From Microbacterium yannicii (lineage in GTDB: Bacteria > Actinomycetota > Actinomycetes > Actinomycetales > Microbacteriaceae): DNA of 64,000 bases. The DNA lies in the NCBI RefSeq assembly GCF_024055635.1, contig NZ_JAMXMB010000027.1, positions 124,001 to 188,000 of the forward strand, read 5' to 3'. Below the pieces are notes generated by a model. That model had not been told where the DNA came from, did no database searches, and worked only from the letters and a program-made list of their open reading frames with translations. The translations under genes and the position numbers were made by a program. Below, one piece after another: positions 25,253 to 34,026 of the stretch (position 1 is its first letter; every line of letters starts with the position of its first letter).

Positions 25253-25908
25253 CCCGCGTCCGCATCGACCTGTTCTCATCGCTCGACGGATACACCGCCG
25301 CTCCCGATCCGGCGGCAGACAACCCGATGGGCGAGGATTGGGGCCCGCTCACCGCGGCGTACGCCGCCACCCGGACGTTCCGCCAGAAGGTCTTCGGCGA
25401 CACCAGTGGCGCCGGAACGACCGGCGTCGACGAGTCCTATGCCGCCGCATTCTTCACCGGAGTGGGCGCCGAGATCATGGGCGCAGCCATGTTCGGCCTG
25501 CACGCGAATCCCGAAGACCCGGACTGGAAGGGCTGGTGGGGCGACGAGCCGCCATTCGGCGGCCCGGTCTACGTGCTGACCCACTCCGCGCCGCGGCCGT
25601 CGATCCCGATGGCCGGTGGCACGACCTTCCATTTCCGTACCGGCGCGATCGAGGACGTGCTGGCGGAGGCGACCGCAGCGGCAGGCGGACTCGACATCCG
25701 CGTCGGCGGCGGCGTCCGCACCGCGCAGGAGTTCCTGCACGCCGGCCTCGTGGACGAGCTGCACGTCGCGATCGCCCCCATCGTGCTTGCCCGCGGCAAC
25801 CGGGTGTGGGACGACCTGCGGGGCCTCGAGCACACCCACGAGGTGAAGACAGAAGTCGCCGAGAGCGGCACCATCCACGTCACCTTCACCCGAGAGGGGC
25901 GGCGATGA
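25249..25908 (+). CDS. Dihydrofolate reductase-like (RibD C-terminal domain) protein
   Basis: 219 residues: VRIDLFSSLDGYTAAPDPAADNPMGEDWG at the start, then VGAEIMGAAMFG, PPFGGPVYVLTHSAPRP and LDIRVGGGVRTAQEFLHAGLVDELHVAIAPIVLARGNRVWD. The NADPH-binding GGG and ASxDG-like motifs are present. ATG 25249 overlaps the ArsR stop (ATGA), and the stop overlaps the next gene (ATGA). Function probably reductive detoxification; substrate unknown. Confidence 0.9.
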   Translation: MTRVRIDLFSSLDGYTAAPDPAADNPMGEDWGPLTAAYAATRTFRQKVFGDTSGAGTTGVDESYAAAFFTGVGAEIMGAAMFGLHANPEDPDWKGWWGDEPPFGGPVYVLTHSAPRPSIPMAGGTTFHFRTGAIEDVLAEATAAAGGLDIRVGGGVRTAQEFLHAGLVDELHVAIAPIVLARGNRVWDDLRGLEHTHEVKTEVAESGTIHVTFTREGRR

Positions 25909-26381
25909 CGATCGAGCATCGACTCGCCCACGCCGGGTTCACGCTGACGCGCGACTACCCCGTACACGTCGAGGATGTCTGGCGCGCGTTCGCCGAGGAG
26001 GAGCAGAAGCGGAGCTGGTTCGGCGGCACGGAAGCGTTCGAGCCGCGGGAGTGGGCGTTCGACTTCCGAGTCGGCGGGCGCGACATCGACGAGGCCAAGT
26101 TCCACGACGGACCACTGACCCGGTATGAGGCCGTGTACACCGACATCGTCGAACACGTCCGCATCGTCACGACCTACGACATGTGGCTCGACGGCGTCCA
26201 CATGTCGACCTCGGTCGCGGCGTACGAATTCGAGCAGACACCGGAGGGCACCCGGCTGACGCACGCCGAGCACGGCGTCTTCTTCGATCGGTTCTGGGCG
26301 GACGGGCCGAACCGCGAAGAGGGCACGCGAGGCCTCCTCGAGGCCCTGGCTCGCCATCTCGGCGAGGGTCGGCGGTTGTAG
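25905..26381 (+). CDS. SRPBCC / AHSA1-like domain protein
   Basis: 158 residues with the START-like fold pattern: FTLTRDYPVHVEDVWRAFAEEEQKRSWF near 10-38, WAFDFRVGGRD, EHVRIVTTYDMWLDGVHMSTS, and FWADGPNREEGTRGLLEALARHL at the end. These bind hydrophobic ligands. Coupled to the preceding reductase by ATGA overlap and repressed with it by the ArsR protein. Confidence 0.88.
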   Translation: MTIEHRLAHAGFTLTRDYPVHVEDVWRAFAEEEQKRSWFGGTEAFEPREWAFDFRVGGRDIDEAKFHDGPLTRYEAVYTDIVEHVRIVTTYDMWLDGVHMSTSVAAYEFEQTPEGTRLTHAEHGVFFDRFWADGPNREEGTRGLLEALARHLGEGRRL

Positions 26382-26409
26382 GGACCTGTCCCCGCGACCG
26401 CCCGCACCT

Positions 26410-26432
26410 CCGACCGTGACTCGCGCGGTCGG
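26410..26432 (+). terminator. Weak hairpin after the ArsR operon
   Basis: CCGACCG (26410-26416) pairs with CGGTCGG (26426-26432) across nine bases, 28 bases after the AHSA1-like gene. A modest terminator candidate. Confidence 0.4.
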
Positions 26433-26444
26433 ACGGTCCCCACC

Positions 26445-26513
26445 TATACTCCACTGAAGTATCCCCCCACGTACGATGCCGTATTCCCCCCAGATACGAC
26501 GCCGTATCCCGCC
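26445..26513 (+). promoter_or_regulatory. TATACT -10 element and repeated C-rich leader before the vWA gene
   Basis: TATACT (26445-26450) is a consensus-like -10 with no clear -35. Just past the expected start point come three direct repeats beginning GTATYCCCCC at 26459, 26481 and 26504 (periods 22 and 23). They embed inverted TACG-N4-CGTA at 26472-26483 and GATACG-N4-CGTATC at 26493-26508. The leader to GTG 26548 is about 90 bases. Confidence 0.5.
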
Positions 26514-26547
26514 AGCGGGCCCCCGCCCGCCGTCCATCGGAGTGCAT

Positions 26548-28251
26548 GTGGTCCGAGTGCAGCCGAACACGCCCGCGAGCAGCAACGCCCCCACCCGGGC
26601 GGCCGCGCGCGCGGCACAGCAGCGGAGGCGCTCGCTGATCCTCCTGGGTGTCGTCATCGTCCTCGTCGTCGCACTCGTTGTCGCGCTCGGCGTGTTCTTC
26701 GCACGGGGAGCGGCCGACGAACCCGAGCAGCAGCCGGCAGCAGCGGCGGACTGCCCGGTGTCAGGACTTCGCATCACCGCGGACCCGGTGGTTTCGGAAG
26801 CGCTCGAGGCCATCGTCGCCGACCTGACGGCGTCCGGCGCCGACTGCGCGGACGTGGCGATCCGTGCGGAGGACAGCTCGGTCACGGCCGGTGCGCTGGC
26901 GACCGGCGCGGCGCCGGACTTCGATGTCTGGGTGCCCGACTCCGCGATGTGGCCCGCACGCGTCACCGGTCAGGCGGAACTCACCGGGGTGGATGCCGCG
27001 GACCTGGTCCTCGGCGACACCATCGCCAGCACCCCCGTCGTCTTCGCGGCGACCGAGCCCACCGCGACGGCCCTGAAGACCGACAGCGCCGGTTTCTCGA
27101 GCCTGGCGGGGCGCACCGTCGCCGCTGTTCTACCCGACCCGTCGGCGGTCGCCGCGAGCTCCGCCGCGCTGCTCGCGCTGCAGACCGCGGTCGGCGGCGA
27201 CGCGCGCACCTTCACCGCGCTCTCGCTCGCACTCGACACCGGCGTCGTGCCGACAGCCGCCGACGCACTTGCCGCGGCCGCGGCCGCGACGTCGCCGACG
27301 ATCGCCGTGACCACCGAGCAGGCGGTGCGGCAGTACGCCGACGAAGCGACGACGCCCCTCGTGCCCGTGTACCCCGCCGACGTGAAGCCCTCGGTCAGCA
27401 TCCCTCTTGTCACGCTCGGCGACGCGTCGGGCGACACGCTCATGGCCGTGGATGCCCTCGCCGCGGCCGTCACGGACGCCGCCGACCGGCTTGCCGAGTA
27501 CGGCCTCCGCGACGCGGCGGGCACGACCACTGACGGCGCCGGCGATGACGCCCAGGCCGTAGCAGCGGCATCCGACGCCGCCGACAGTGCGAACCAGGCC
27601 GAGGTGCTGCGCACGTGGCAGGTGCTCACGGCGCCGTCACGGATGCTGTCGCTCAACGACGTCTCGGGTTCGATGCTGCAGCCGGCGACCGCCGACATGC
27701 GACGCATCGACCTCTTCGAACAGGCCGCCGTCCGCGCCGTCAACTCGCTCTCGGCGGACTCGTCGCTCGCCACGTGGGTGTTCTCGAGCCGGCGGATCGG
27801 CGGACAGGACTGGCAGGAGATCGTCCCCTTCGGCCCACTGGGCGATCCGGCGCACAAGCAGCTCACGATCGACACGGCCAACAACCTCGACAGCCTCGTC
27901 GGCGGCGGAACAGGGCTCTACGACAGCGTGCTCGCGGCCGTGCAGTACATGCGCGAGACGTACGTCCCCGGTCAGATCAATCTCGTGCTGCTCAACACCG
28001 ACGGGTACAACGAGGACGACGACGGCCTCGACCTGCCGGGACTCCTCGCACAGCTCGAGGCGCTGCGGGATCCGGCGAAGCCCGTCGCCGTCATCGCCAT
28101 CGGCTACGGGCCCGACACCGACCAGGCAGCGCTCGAGCAGATCGCCGCCGCCACCGACGGTGCGGCCTATCAGGCGCTGCAGCCGACCGACATCGGCACG
28201 GTGCTGGTCGACGCCGTCACTCAGCGCGGCTGCCGCCCGAACTGCGGCTGA
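26548..28251 (+). CDS. Membrane-anchored substrate-binding / von Willebrand factor A fusion
   Basis: About 567 residues. An Arg-rich cytoplasmic start is followed by one membrane helix (LILLGVVIVLVVALVVALGVFF, about 27-49), so the rest is outside the cell. Residues 70-340 form a binding-protein-like domain (DFDVWVPDSAMWPARV, TPVVFAATEPTA). Residues 350-560 form a vWA domain with an intact MIDAS (DVSGSM near 370) and TGLYDSVLAAVQYM, VLLNTDGYNEDDDG, VAVIAIGYGPDTD. The C-terminus holds two Cys (GCRPNC). GGAG lies 5 bases before GTG 26548; ATG 26476 is in frame but sits inside the repeat leader. Such fusions occur across Actinobacteria without assigned function; cell-surface adhesion or metal-dependent binding is possible. 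Confidence 0.82.
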   Translation: MVRVQPNTPASSNAPTRAAARAAQQRRRSLILLGVVIVLVVALVVALGVFFARGAADEPEQQPAAAADCPVSGLRITADPVVSEALEAIVADLTASGADCADVAIRAEDSSVTAGALATGAAPDFDVWVPDSAMWPARVTGQAELTGVDAADLVLGDTIASTPVVFAATEPTATALKTDSAGFSSLAGRTVAAVLPDPSAVAASSAALLALQTAVGGDARTFTALSLALDTGVVPTAADALAAAAAATSPTIAVTTEQAVRQYADEATTPLVPVYPADVKPSVSIPLVTLGDASGDTLMAVDALAAAVTDAADRLAEYGLRDAAGTTTDGAGDDAQAVAAASDAADSANQAEVLRTWQVLTAPSRMLSLNDVSGSMLQPATADMRRIDLFEQAAVRAVNSLSADSSLATWVFSSRRIGGQDWQEIVPFGPLGDPAHKQLTIDTANNLDSLVGGGTGLYDSVLAAVQYMRETYVPGQINLVLLNTDGYNEDDDGLDLPGLLAQLEALRDPAKPVAVIAIGYGPDTDQAALEQIAAATDGAAYQALQPTDIGTVLVDAVTQRGCRPNCG

Positions 28252-28616
28252 TCCGAGAGAGCTTGGCCACGACGCCCCACGGCGTGGTTCGCGTCCATGG
28301 CTGACGGAGTGACGGATGCTGCGGATCCGAGGTCCTGCCCGACCGGCGGCATCCCCTGAGCTTCGAGATCCTTGACGACGAGCGCTTTCTCGTCGCGTGG
28401 TCGCGCGTGAACTGCGGACTCATCCGCGCCACCGAGCCGGCCTCGCACCGGCTGCCGCCGTCGCCAACCGCTGCCGCTCACTGCCCTTTCGGGCGGGCCC
28501 GGCATGCCTGGGACGCGAATCCATCACGAACGGTGAGTGCCCCGAACGTCCGGCTGATTCAGCGTCTGCGAGAGCATTTTGTAAACATGTCTATTATCGT
28601 CATGTATGTTGTTTGC
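28252..28616. other. 365-bp gap with no convincing gene
   Basis: Only low-complexity minus-strand frames occur here, without ribosome-binding sites or recognisable motifs. The last 50 bases are AT-rich and form the promoter region of the MarR gene. ACATG (28585-28589) and CATGT (28601-28605) flank an 11-base spacer and could be its operator. TATGTT at 28604-28609 could be a -10, which would make the mRNA nearly leaderless. Confidence 0.5.
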
Positions 28617-29102
28617 ATGCTCAATCAACCCGGCGGCGCGACCGGCGCCCTTGTCTGGCAGCTCGCCAACCGGTGGCGCACTGCCGTCGACCGCGCAGTG
28701 AGTGTCCATGGCCTCACGCACGCCACCTACGTGGTGCTCACCACGCTCTATTCGCTGCGAGCGACCGCCCACCCTGACGCCGAAACCGGTCCACCCAGCC
28801 AGCGTGCTATCGCCGATGCGTCCGGCATGGAGCCCATGTACGTTTCGCGACTGGTCCGCTCGCTGGAGTCCGACGGACTCGTCGTCCGCACGCGAGACGA
28901 ACGGGATACCCGCGTCGTCCGCCTGGAGCTCACCGATGACGGCCTCGAGGTCGCACGCCCTGCGATGCGCACCGTCCAGGCGCTTCTCGATGAGCTGCTG
29001 GCACCACTGGGCGGCCGCAGCAGCGACCGCACCCGCCAGTTCGTCGACACCCTCGCCGAACTGCTCGACACACCGCTCGATCCTGGAGCCACCGATGCCT
29101 GA
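28617..29102 (+). CDS. MarR-family regulator
   Basis: 161 residues: LVWQLANRWRTAVDRAVSVHGLTHATYVVLTTLYSL at 12-48, the winged helix SQRAIADASGMEPMYVSRLVRSLESDGLVVRTRDERDTRVVRLELTDDG at 65-115, then a C-terminal dimerisation helix. The DxRxxxLxLT wing is fully conserved. It overlaps the hydrolase gene by 8 bases, so it probably autoregulates this two-gene operon and responds to a substrate or product of the hydrolase. Confidence 0.92.
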   Translation: MLNQPGGATGALVWQLANRWRTAVDRAVSVHGLTHATYVVLTTLYSLRATAHPDAETGPPSQRAIADASGMEPMYVSRLVRSLESDGLVVRTRDERDTRVVRLELTDDGLEVARPAMRTVQALLDELLAPLGGRSSDRTRQFVDTLAELLDTPLDPGATDA

Positions 29103-29973
29103 AGTGGCCGTTCTCGACTCGACCATGCACTTCACCGAGGTGCGCTCCGCGGCGATCCGCTCGGGGGGCGGTGGCAGCACGCCGGTGGTGTTCCTGCACG
29201 GCAACCCGTCGTCATCGCACTGCTGGCGCAACGTGCTCCCGGCCGTCGGGCCAGGGACCCTCCTTGCGCCGGACCTCATCGGCATGGGCGGCTCCGGCAA
29301 GCCGGACGTGGCCTACACCTTCGCGGACCACGCCCGATACCTCGACAGCTGGTTCGATGCCGTACTGGGCGACGAACCGGCCGTGCTCGTCGGACACGAC
29401 TGGGGCGGCGCCCTGGCGATCGACCGAGCGGCCCGGTTCCCCGAGAGGGTCCGGGGCGCGGCGCTGTTCGAGGCCGTGCTTCGGCCGGTTCGGCCAGAGC
29501 ACCTGTCGCCGCAAGCCCGCGCCCGGAGCGAGCTCATCGCCTCGCCACAGGGCGAGGTGATGTTCCTCGACGAGGACACCGCGATCCGGCAGGCGTACTC
29601 CTTCGGCGTGATGAACCCCCTGGCCGATGGAGACCTCCTGCCGTATCTGGCACCGTACCCCTCCCGCCAGAGCCGCCGGCCGCTGCTGGCGTGGGCGCGT
29701 CAGCTCGCCCAACCACCGACAGAGCTGGTCGAGCGGCTCGAGCGCGCGGGCTCTTGGCTGGCGGCATCCGTCGACGTGCCCAAGCTGCTGCTCACGTTCG
29801 AGGACTCCCCGACCCTGCTGATCGACGAGAGAGCGATCACCTGGGCGCGCGAGCATCTGGCCTCCGTCGAGGTCGAGAACCTCGGGCCCGCGGGCCATCA
29901 CGCGACCGAAGACCGACCCACCGAGATCGGCCGCGCGATCGGCTCCTGGCTGGACCGGCACACGCTGCGCTGA
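29095..29973 (+). CDS. Alpha/beta hydrolase, haloalkane dehalogenase-like
   Basis: 292 residues. The oxyanion/halide motif HGNPSSSHCWRN lies near 38, LIGMGGSGKP near 63, the nucleophile elbow VGHDWGGALAID near 100 (Asp nucleophile followed by Trp) and the catalytic His in AGHHATEDRPTEIG near 270. The HGNP Asn and HDW Trp are the halide-stabilising pair of haloalkane dehalogenase subfamily II, so dehalogenase activity is plausible, though many close relatives are annotated only as hydrolases. ATG 29095 overlaps the MarR gene. Confidence 0.82.
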   Translation: MPEVAVLDSTMHFTEVRSAAIRSGGGGSTPVVFLHGNPSSSHCWRNVLPAVGPGTLLAPDLIGMGGSGKPDVAYTFADHARYLDSWFDAVLGDEPAVLVGHDWGGALAIDRAARFPERVRGAALFEAVLRPVRPEHLSPQARARSELIASPQGEVMFLDEDTAIRQAYSFGVMNPLADGDLLPYLAPYPSRQSRRPLLAWARQLAQPPTELVERLERAGSWLAASVDVPKLLLTFEDSPTLLIDERAITWAREHLASVEVENLGPAGHHATEDRPTEIGRAIGSWLDRHTLR

Positions 29974-30085
29974 CTCGCGGCAGCCGCCGCCGATCATGCC
30001 GTCGAGGATCGCGGCACCAGGCAGGCGCTGTTGCGCTGTCCCGGATACTCCCGCCCTTTTCAGGCGGCGCCCCTGTCTGGTAGTC

Positions 30086-30553
30086 ATGAGGATGGCTTCC
30101 ACGATCGACGAGTCGCCGGCGGTGGCCGCGCGCCGCATCCTCGACGAGAACTCCTACGCGACCCTCGCCACAGCCGACGCCGACGGGCGCCCGTGGGCGA
30201 CACCGGTCTGGTTCGCGGAGCGCGACCTGCGGGAGTACGTCTGGGTGTCCCGGACCACACGGCGGCACTCGCAGAACGTCGCGCAGCGCGCCCAGATCGC
30301 GCTCGTCGTCTTCGACTCGACCGTCCCGGTCGGTTCGGCGAGCGCGGTGTACGTCGAGGCGGACGCAGCGGAGGTGCGGGACCACGAGCTCACGGCCGCA
30401 CTTGCAGTGTTCAACGCGAAATGCGAGGCATCCGGGATCCCGACGTGGGACGCCTCGAAAGTCTCAGGGGACGCTGTGCACCGGCTCTACTTGGCGAGGG
30501 CGTCGCAGGCGTGGGTGCTCGACGAGCATGAGAACCGGGTGCCATTGCTGTAG
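30086..30553 (+). CDS. Pyridoxamine 5'-phosphate oxidase-like (flavin/F420-binding) protein
   Basis: 155 residues with the split-barrel pattern ARRILDENSYATLATADADGRPWATPVWFAE near 15-45 and VWVSRTTRRHSQNVAQRAQIALVVFD near 55-80. Members bind FMN or F420 and reduce diverse substrates. The true start is uncertain: ATG 30086 or 30092, neither with a good Shine-Dalgarno; about 30 codons open upstream look like non-coding sequence. Confidence 0.82.
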   Translation: MRMASTIDESPAVAARRILDENSYATLATADADGRPWATPVWFAERDLREYVWVSRTTRRHSQNVAQRAQIALVVFDSTVPVGSASAVYVEADAAEVRDHELTAALAVFNAKCEASGIPTWDASKVSGDAVHRLYLARASQAWVLDEHENRVPLL

Positions 30554-30634
30554 CGGGGAGCCTCCCGCGCATCGCGCGTGCGCCGCATCCTCTCGCCGAA
30601 CGCGCTCTGCGGCAACGTGTGCGAGAGTGCTGGG

Positions 30635-31174
30635 ATGTCGTCACCGCAGGCGCTCAGCGAGTCCGATCGGCGTGTGGTCGCGGCATGGGCGGCCGACTGC
30701 GCCGAGCGCGTGCTGACGGTGTTCGAGTCTGAGGCGCCCGACGACGAACGGCCGCGCGATGCGGTCGAGCGAGCGAGGGCCTTCTCTCGCGGCGATCTCA
30801 CCGCGGCGGGTGAGATCGCGCGGCGTTTCGTCGCGGGTCGGGCGGCGCAGTCGGCAATCTCACCGGCCGCGGTCGCGGCCGCGCGGGCCGCGGCTCAGGC
30901 CGCCGGGGTTGCGCACATGGGAGCGCACGCGCTGGGTGCTGCTGCGTACGCCGCCCGGGCAGCCGGTCTGGCGGCCGGCGACCCTGATGCCGTCGCCGCA
31001 GAGCTGGATTGGCAACTCGAGCAGATGAGCCGTGAGGTCGCGCATGCGCTTCGGCGACTCCCCCTCCTCGGCGAAGACGCGGCCGGCCCGCTCGGGCCTG
31101 GGCTCCTCGCCTCGGGAGATCTGGGCAAGAACATCACACGGATTCAACAGCGCCTGCACGCCGCCGACCGGTGA
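30635..31174 (+). CDS. Imm5-like putative immunity protein
   Basis: 179 residues, Ala-rich and helical. The pattern RRVVAAWAADCAERVLTVFE, then DRPRDAVERARAFSRGD, and repeated AAARAAAQAAGVAHMGAHALGAAAYAARAAG is that of the Imm5-type immunity-protein family, whose relatives neutralise polymorphic toxins. No toxin gene is adjacent, so it is an orphan here or serves another role. Start chosen at ATG 30635 after GAGAGTGCTGGG; ATG 30578 is in frame. Confidence 0.65.
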   Translation: MSSPQALSESDRRVVAAWAADCAERVLTVFESEAPDDERPRDAVERARAFSRGDLTAAGEIARRFVAGRAAQSAISPAAVAAARAAAQAAGVAHMGAHALGAAAYAARAAGLAAGDPDAVAAELDWQLEQMSREVAHALRRLPLLGEDAAGPLGPGLLASGDLGKNITRIQQRLHAADR

Positions 31175-31260
31175 GGACTCTTCGCGCATGGTCGCGAGGG
31201 GCGCCCGTCGGGGCATGGGCGGCTGGGACTCGTGCGCCGGGGCGTTACTCCCGCGGTGGC

Positions 31261-31971
31261 TCAGTCGCGCGACGTCGCGTTCACGCTGCCGGAGCGTTCC
31301 TGCCCGCTCAGCCGCGCGATGGCGGCCATCATGCGCTCGGTGATCTCGCGACGCGCCTTCCCGTCGGGCACGCCCTCGAGATCGGCGAGGTCGAGCGGCT
31401 CGCCGAAGTGGACCTCGAGTCGCGGCCGGCCCGGCAGCAGATGGCTCAGCGGCTTGGCCGTGCCGGTTCCGATCAGCCCGACAGGCACCACAGCGGCGCC
31501 CGTCTCGCGCGCCATCCACGCGGCGCCGCCGTGACCCTCGTGCAGCTTGCCGTCGCGCGACCGGGTTCCCTCCGGGAACACCGCGAAGACGCTCCCCGCG
31601 CGCAGGATGCTGCTGCCCGCGTCGAGCGCGGCGCGTGCGTCGCGACCGGTCGCGCGGTACACCGGGACGCCGCCGATCGATCGGAAGAACCAGCGCTTGA
31701 CGCGGCCCAGGACTCCGGAGCCCGTGAAGTACGACGACTTGATGAGGAACTGCACCGGACGGGCCGCGGATGTCGGGATGATGACCGTGTCGAGCGACGC
31801 GAGGTGGTTGCTCGCCAGCAGCACCGGCCCACGCTCGGGCACGTTCCCTCGGCCGACGATGCGCGGGCGGTACATCAGCCAGAACAACGGCCGCAGGACG
31901 ACTCGCCCGAGGAAGTAGATGGCGCCGGGCCGCGGTACGGGGTCGAGGCTCGGCGGAGCAGGCGCTGTCAC
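31261..31971 (-). CDS. plsC: 1-acyl-sn-glycerol-3-phosphate acyltransferase
   Basis: 236 residues; transfers an acyl chain to lysophosphatidate during phospholipid synthesis at the membrane. The catalytic H-x4-D motif is LASNHLASLD near 53, the glycerophosphate-binding FPEGTRSRDG near 125, with VPVGLIGTGTA following. One hydrophobic segment near the N-terminus (IYFLGRVVLRPLFWLMY) is the membrane contact. Genomes of this type often carry several such genes, so the specific acceptor is not certain. Confidence 0.9.
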   Translation of the reverse strand: MTAPAPPSLDPVPRPGAIYFLGRVVLRPLFWLMYRPRIVGRGNVPERGPVLLASNHLASLDTVIIPTSAARPVQFLIKSSYFTGSGVLGRVKRWFFRSIGGVPVYRATGRDARAALDAGSSILRAGSVFAVFPEGTRSRDGKLHEGHGGAAWMARETGAAVVPVGLIGTGTAKPLSHLLPGRPRLEVHFGEPLDLADLEGVPDGKARREITERMMAAIARLSGQERSGSVNATSRD

Positions 31972-32037
31972 CTCGCCACCCTATCCGCCATCGCCCGCTC
32001 CGCCGGGTTCAGCAGCTGCAGCTCAGGCGCTCCGGCA

Positions 32038-32640
32038 TCACGCCACGGACAGGACGGCGACAGCGGCGAGCACCACCCATGCCAGGTAGGCGAGCAGGCA
32101 GAATCTGTCGGGCCATCCGATCCGGATCTCGGGCGAGCCGCCCTGCCCGCGGGCGGGGGCGGCAGCGCGAAGGAACCACACCAGGCCGGCCAACGGAACT
32201 ACGGCGGCGATCGCCAGCACCCACCCGAGCGAGGTCGCCACCCCCACCCCCGCGAACAGCGCAGCAGGGGGAAAGCCGGCGAGCAACACCGCGCCCAGCA
32301 CCGTATGCGCCCTGCCCACGCGCGTGGCCTCAGCGCGGCGAGTCATGATCGGATCGGCGTCGATGAATGCGGCGCCGAGCGCGCCCAGGGCGACAGCCGC
32401 AAGGCCGATGGTCCACGCCCCGCCGAACGGCCACAAGGCGACGCACGTCGCGGCAGGGCTGATGGCCATCGTGACGAAGGCAAGCCGCATGACCCACCCG
32501 TATCGCCCGACGGAGTATTCGCTGATCATCCGCCAGGACGGGTCGTACTCGGGCTCGAGGACATGCAAGATCGCGACCAGCCCGACCGTGATGCCGCCGG
32601 CGACGATCGCCGTCACGGCGGCGATGGCAGCGACGCTCAA
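32038..32640 (-). CDS. DUF998-family membrane protein
   Basis: 200 residues with about six membrane helices. The diagnostic DUF998 sequence is HVLEPEYDPSWRMISEYSVGRYGWVM near 26-52, followed by FIDADPIMTRRAEATRVGRAHTVLG near 92. Function unknown. The upstream interval (32641-32934) on this strand shows no further gene. Confidence 0.85.
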   Translation of the reverse strand: MSVAAIAAVTAIVAGGITVGLVAILHVLEPEYDPSWRMISEYSVGRYGWVMRLAFVTMAISPAATCVALWPFGGAWTIGLAAVALGALGAAFIDADPIMTRRAEATRVGRAHTVLGAVLLAGFPPAALFAGVGVATSLGWVLAIAAVVPLAGLVWFLRAAAPARGQGGSPEIRIGWPDRFCLLAYLAWVVLAAVAVLSVA

Positions 32641-32934
32641 TATCCGACAGCCATACCTGCAGCGATCACGGGCATCCTCCTGAGCGGCACTCTATCCCGG
32701 CGATAGCCGCACTCTCCGGCTGAAGCCGTATGGCCTCCGCGTTACGGCAGGTGGTCACCGCTTCCGCATCCCACAGGGCTGGCCGTCACCGCGTGTCCCG
32801 GTGGGCACACGCGCGGCGGGTTCTGACTCGCCACGTTCTCGAGTCTTCGCGGAACACGTCTCGCCATTGAACGGTTGACTTGACGATGTGGGCTGTCTGG
32901 CCCGCTGCATCGCGCGACAACTCGGAGGCCTCCC

Positions 32935-33852
32935 ATGAAAGCGATCGTCGCGACCGACCCCTCCGCTGACGCGGCCGGCATCACGCTGACGGACGTGCCG
33001 GAGCCGACACCGGCGATCAACGACGTGATCGTCGAGGTGCACGCTTCCGGATTCGTGCCCGCGGAGTGGGAATGGCCCTCCACCTGGGCCGATCGGTCAG
33101 GCCACGAACGGATCCGACCCGTCATCGGTCACGAGTTCGCTGGGGTGGTCACCGCGCTCGGCTATGGAACCACCGGCCTCTCGGTGGGGCAGCGGGTTTT
33201 CGGAATCACTGACTGGCATCGGGATGGCACGCTTGCCGAGGCCGTGGCCGTGGAATCCCGCAACTTGGCGCCACTGCCCGGCGACGTCCCATTCACCATC
33301 GGCGCCAGCCTGCCGATCTCGGGGCTCACGGCGTGGCAGGGTCTGTTCGACCACGGACGATTGCAGTCGGGACAGACGGTACTCGCCCACGGCGCCGCCG
33401 GCGCCGTGGGATCGGTGGTGACACAGCTGGCGCACGAGTTCGGCGCCTACATCATCGGCACGGGGCGGGCCAAAGACCGGCAAGCCGTGCTCGACTATGG
33501 CGCGAACGAGTTTCTCGACCTCGACAACGAGAGCGTCGCCGACATCGGCGGCGTCGACCTCGTGTTCGACGTCATCGGCGGCGCCATCCAGAAAGAGTCC
33601 GCCGGCATCATCCGCCCCGGCGGCGCGCTGGTATCGGTCGTCGGCCCCGTGCAGACACGCCCGCTCGACGGCCGGGCCGTCGACTTCGTCGTCGAATCCA
33701 TCCCCGAGCAGCTGGTCCAGGTCGCGCAACGCGCACGCGACGGCCGCATCCGCCCACACATCGGCACTATCGCCGCCCTTGACGAGGCCATCGCAGCACT
33801 CAACCCCACCACACGTCGCACGGGCAAGACCGTCATCCAAGTGCGGACGTAG
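32935..33852 (+). CDS. NADP-dependent zinc-free alcohol dehydrogenase / quinone oxidoreductase (MDR)
   Basis: 305 residues. The GroES-like N-terminal domain (GHEFAGVVTALGYGTTGLSVGQRVFG near 65-95) is followed by the cofactor motif GAAGAVGSVVTQLA near 152, the AxxGxxG form typical of quinone oxidoreductases. The C-terminus is GRIRPHIGTIAALDEAIAAL. No structural or catalytic zinc cysteines are present. ATG 32935 is preceded by GGAGG. Monocistronic. Confidence 0.92.
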   Translation: MKAIVATDPSADAAGITLTDVPEPTPAINDVIVEVHASGFVPAEWEWPSTWADRSGHERIRPVIGHEFAGVVTALGYGTTGLSVGQRVFGITDWHRDGTLAEAVAVESRNLAPLPGDVPFTIGASLPISGLTAWQGLFDHGRLQSGQTVLAHGAAGAVGSVVTQLAHEFGAYIIGTGRAKDRQAVLDYGANEFLDLDNESVADIGGVDLVFDVIGGAIQKESAGIIRPGGALVSVVGPVQTRPLDGRAVDFVVESIPEQLVQVAQRARDGRIRPHIGTIAALDEAIAALNPTTRRTGKTVIQVRT

Positions 33853-34026
33853 AGCACGCGAACCGGTGCGTGTGGTCGGCGCTCGAGTGCAGTGGAGCTG
33901 CTGAGGCACCGTCCGCGAGCGCTCAAGTCAGGCCTGGCAGAAGGCAAGGCTGGGATCCTCCTGAGCGGGCGGATGTCGCGCGTTGATCGGTCGTCCACCG
34001 ACACAGCGTGCTGGAGACTGATTCAC

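Noticed and set aside
28217..28505. Minus-strand small ORFs in the 28.3-28.5 kb gap
   Set aside because: No ribosome-binding site, no recognisable motif, and part overlaps the vWA gene end.
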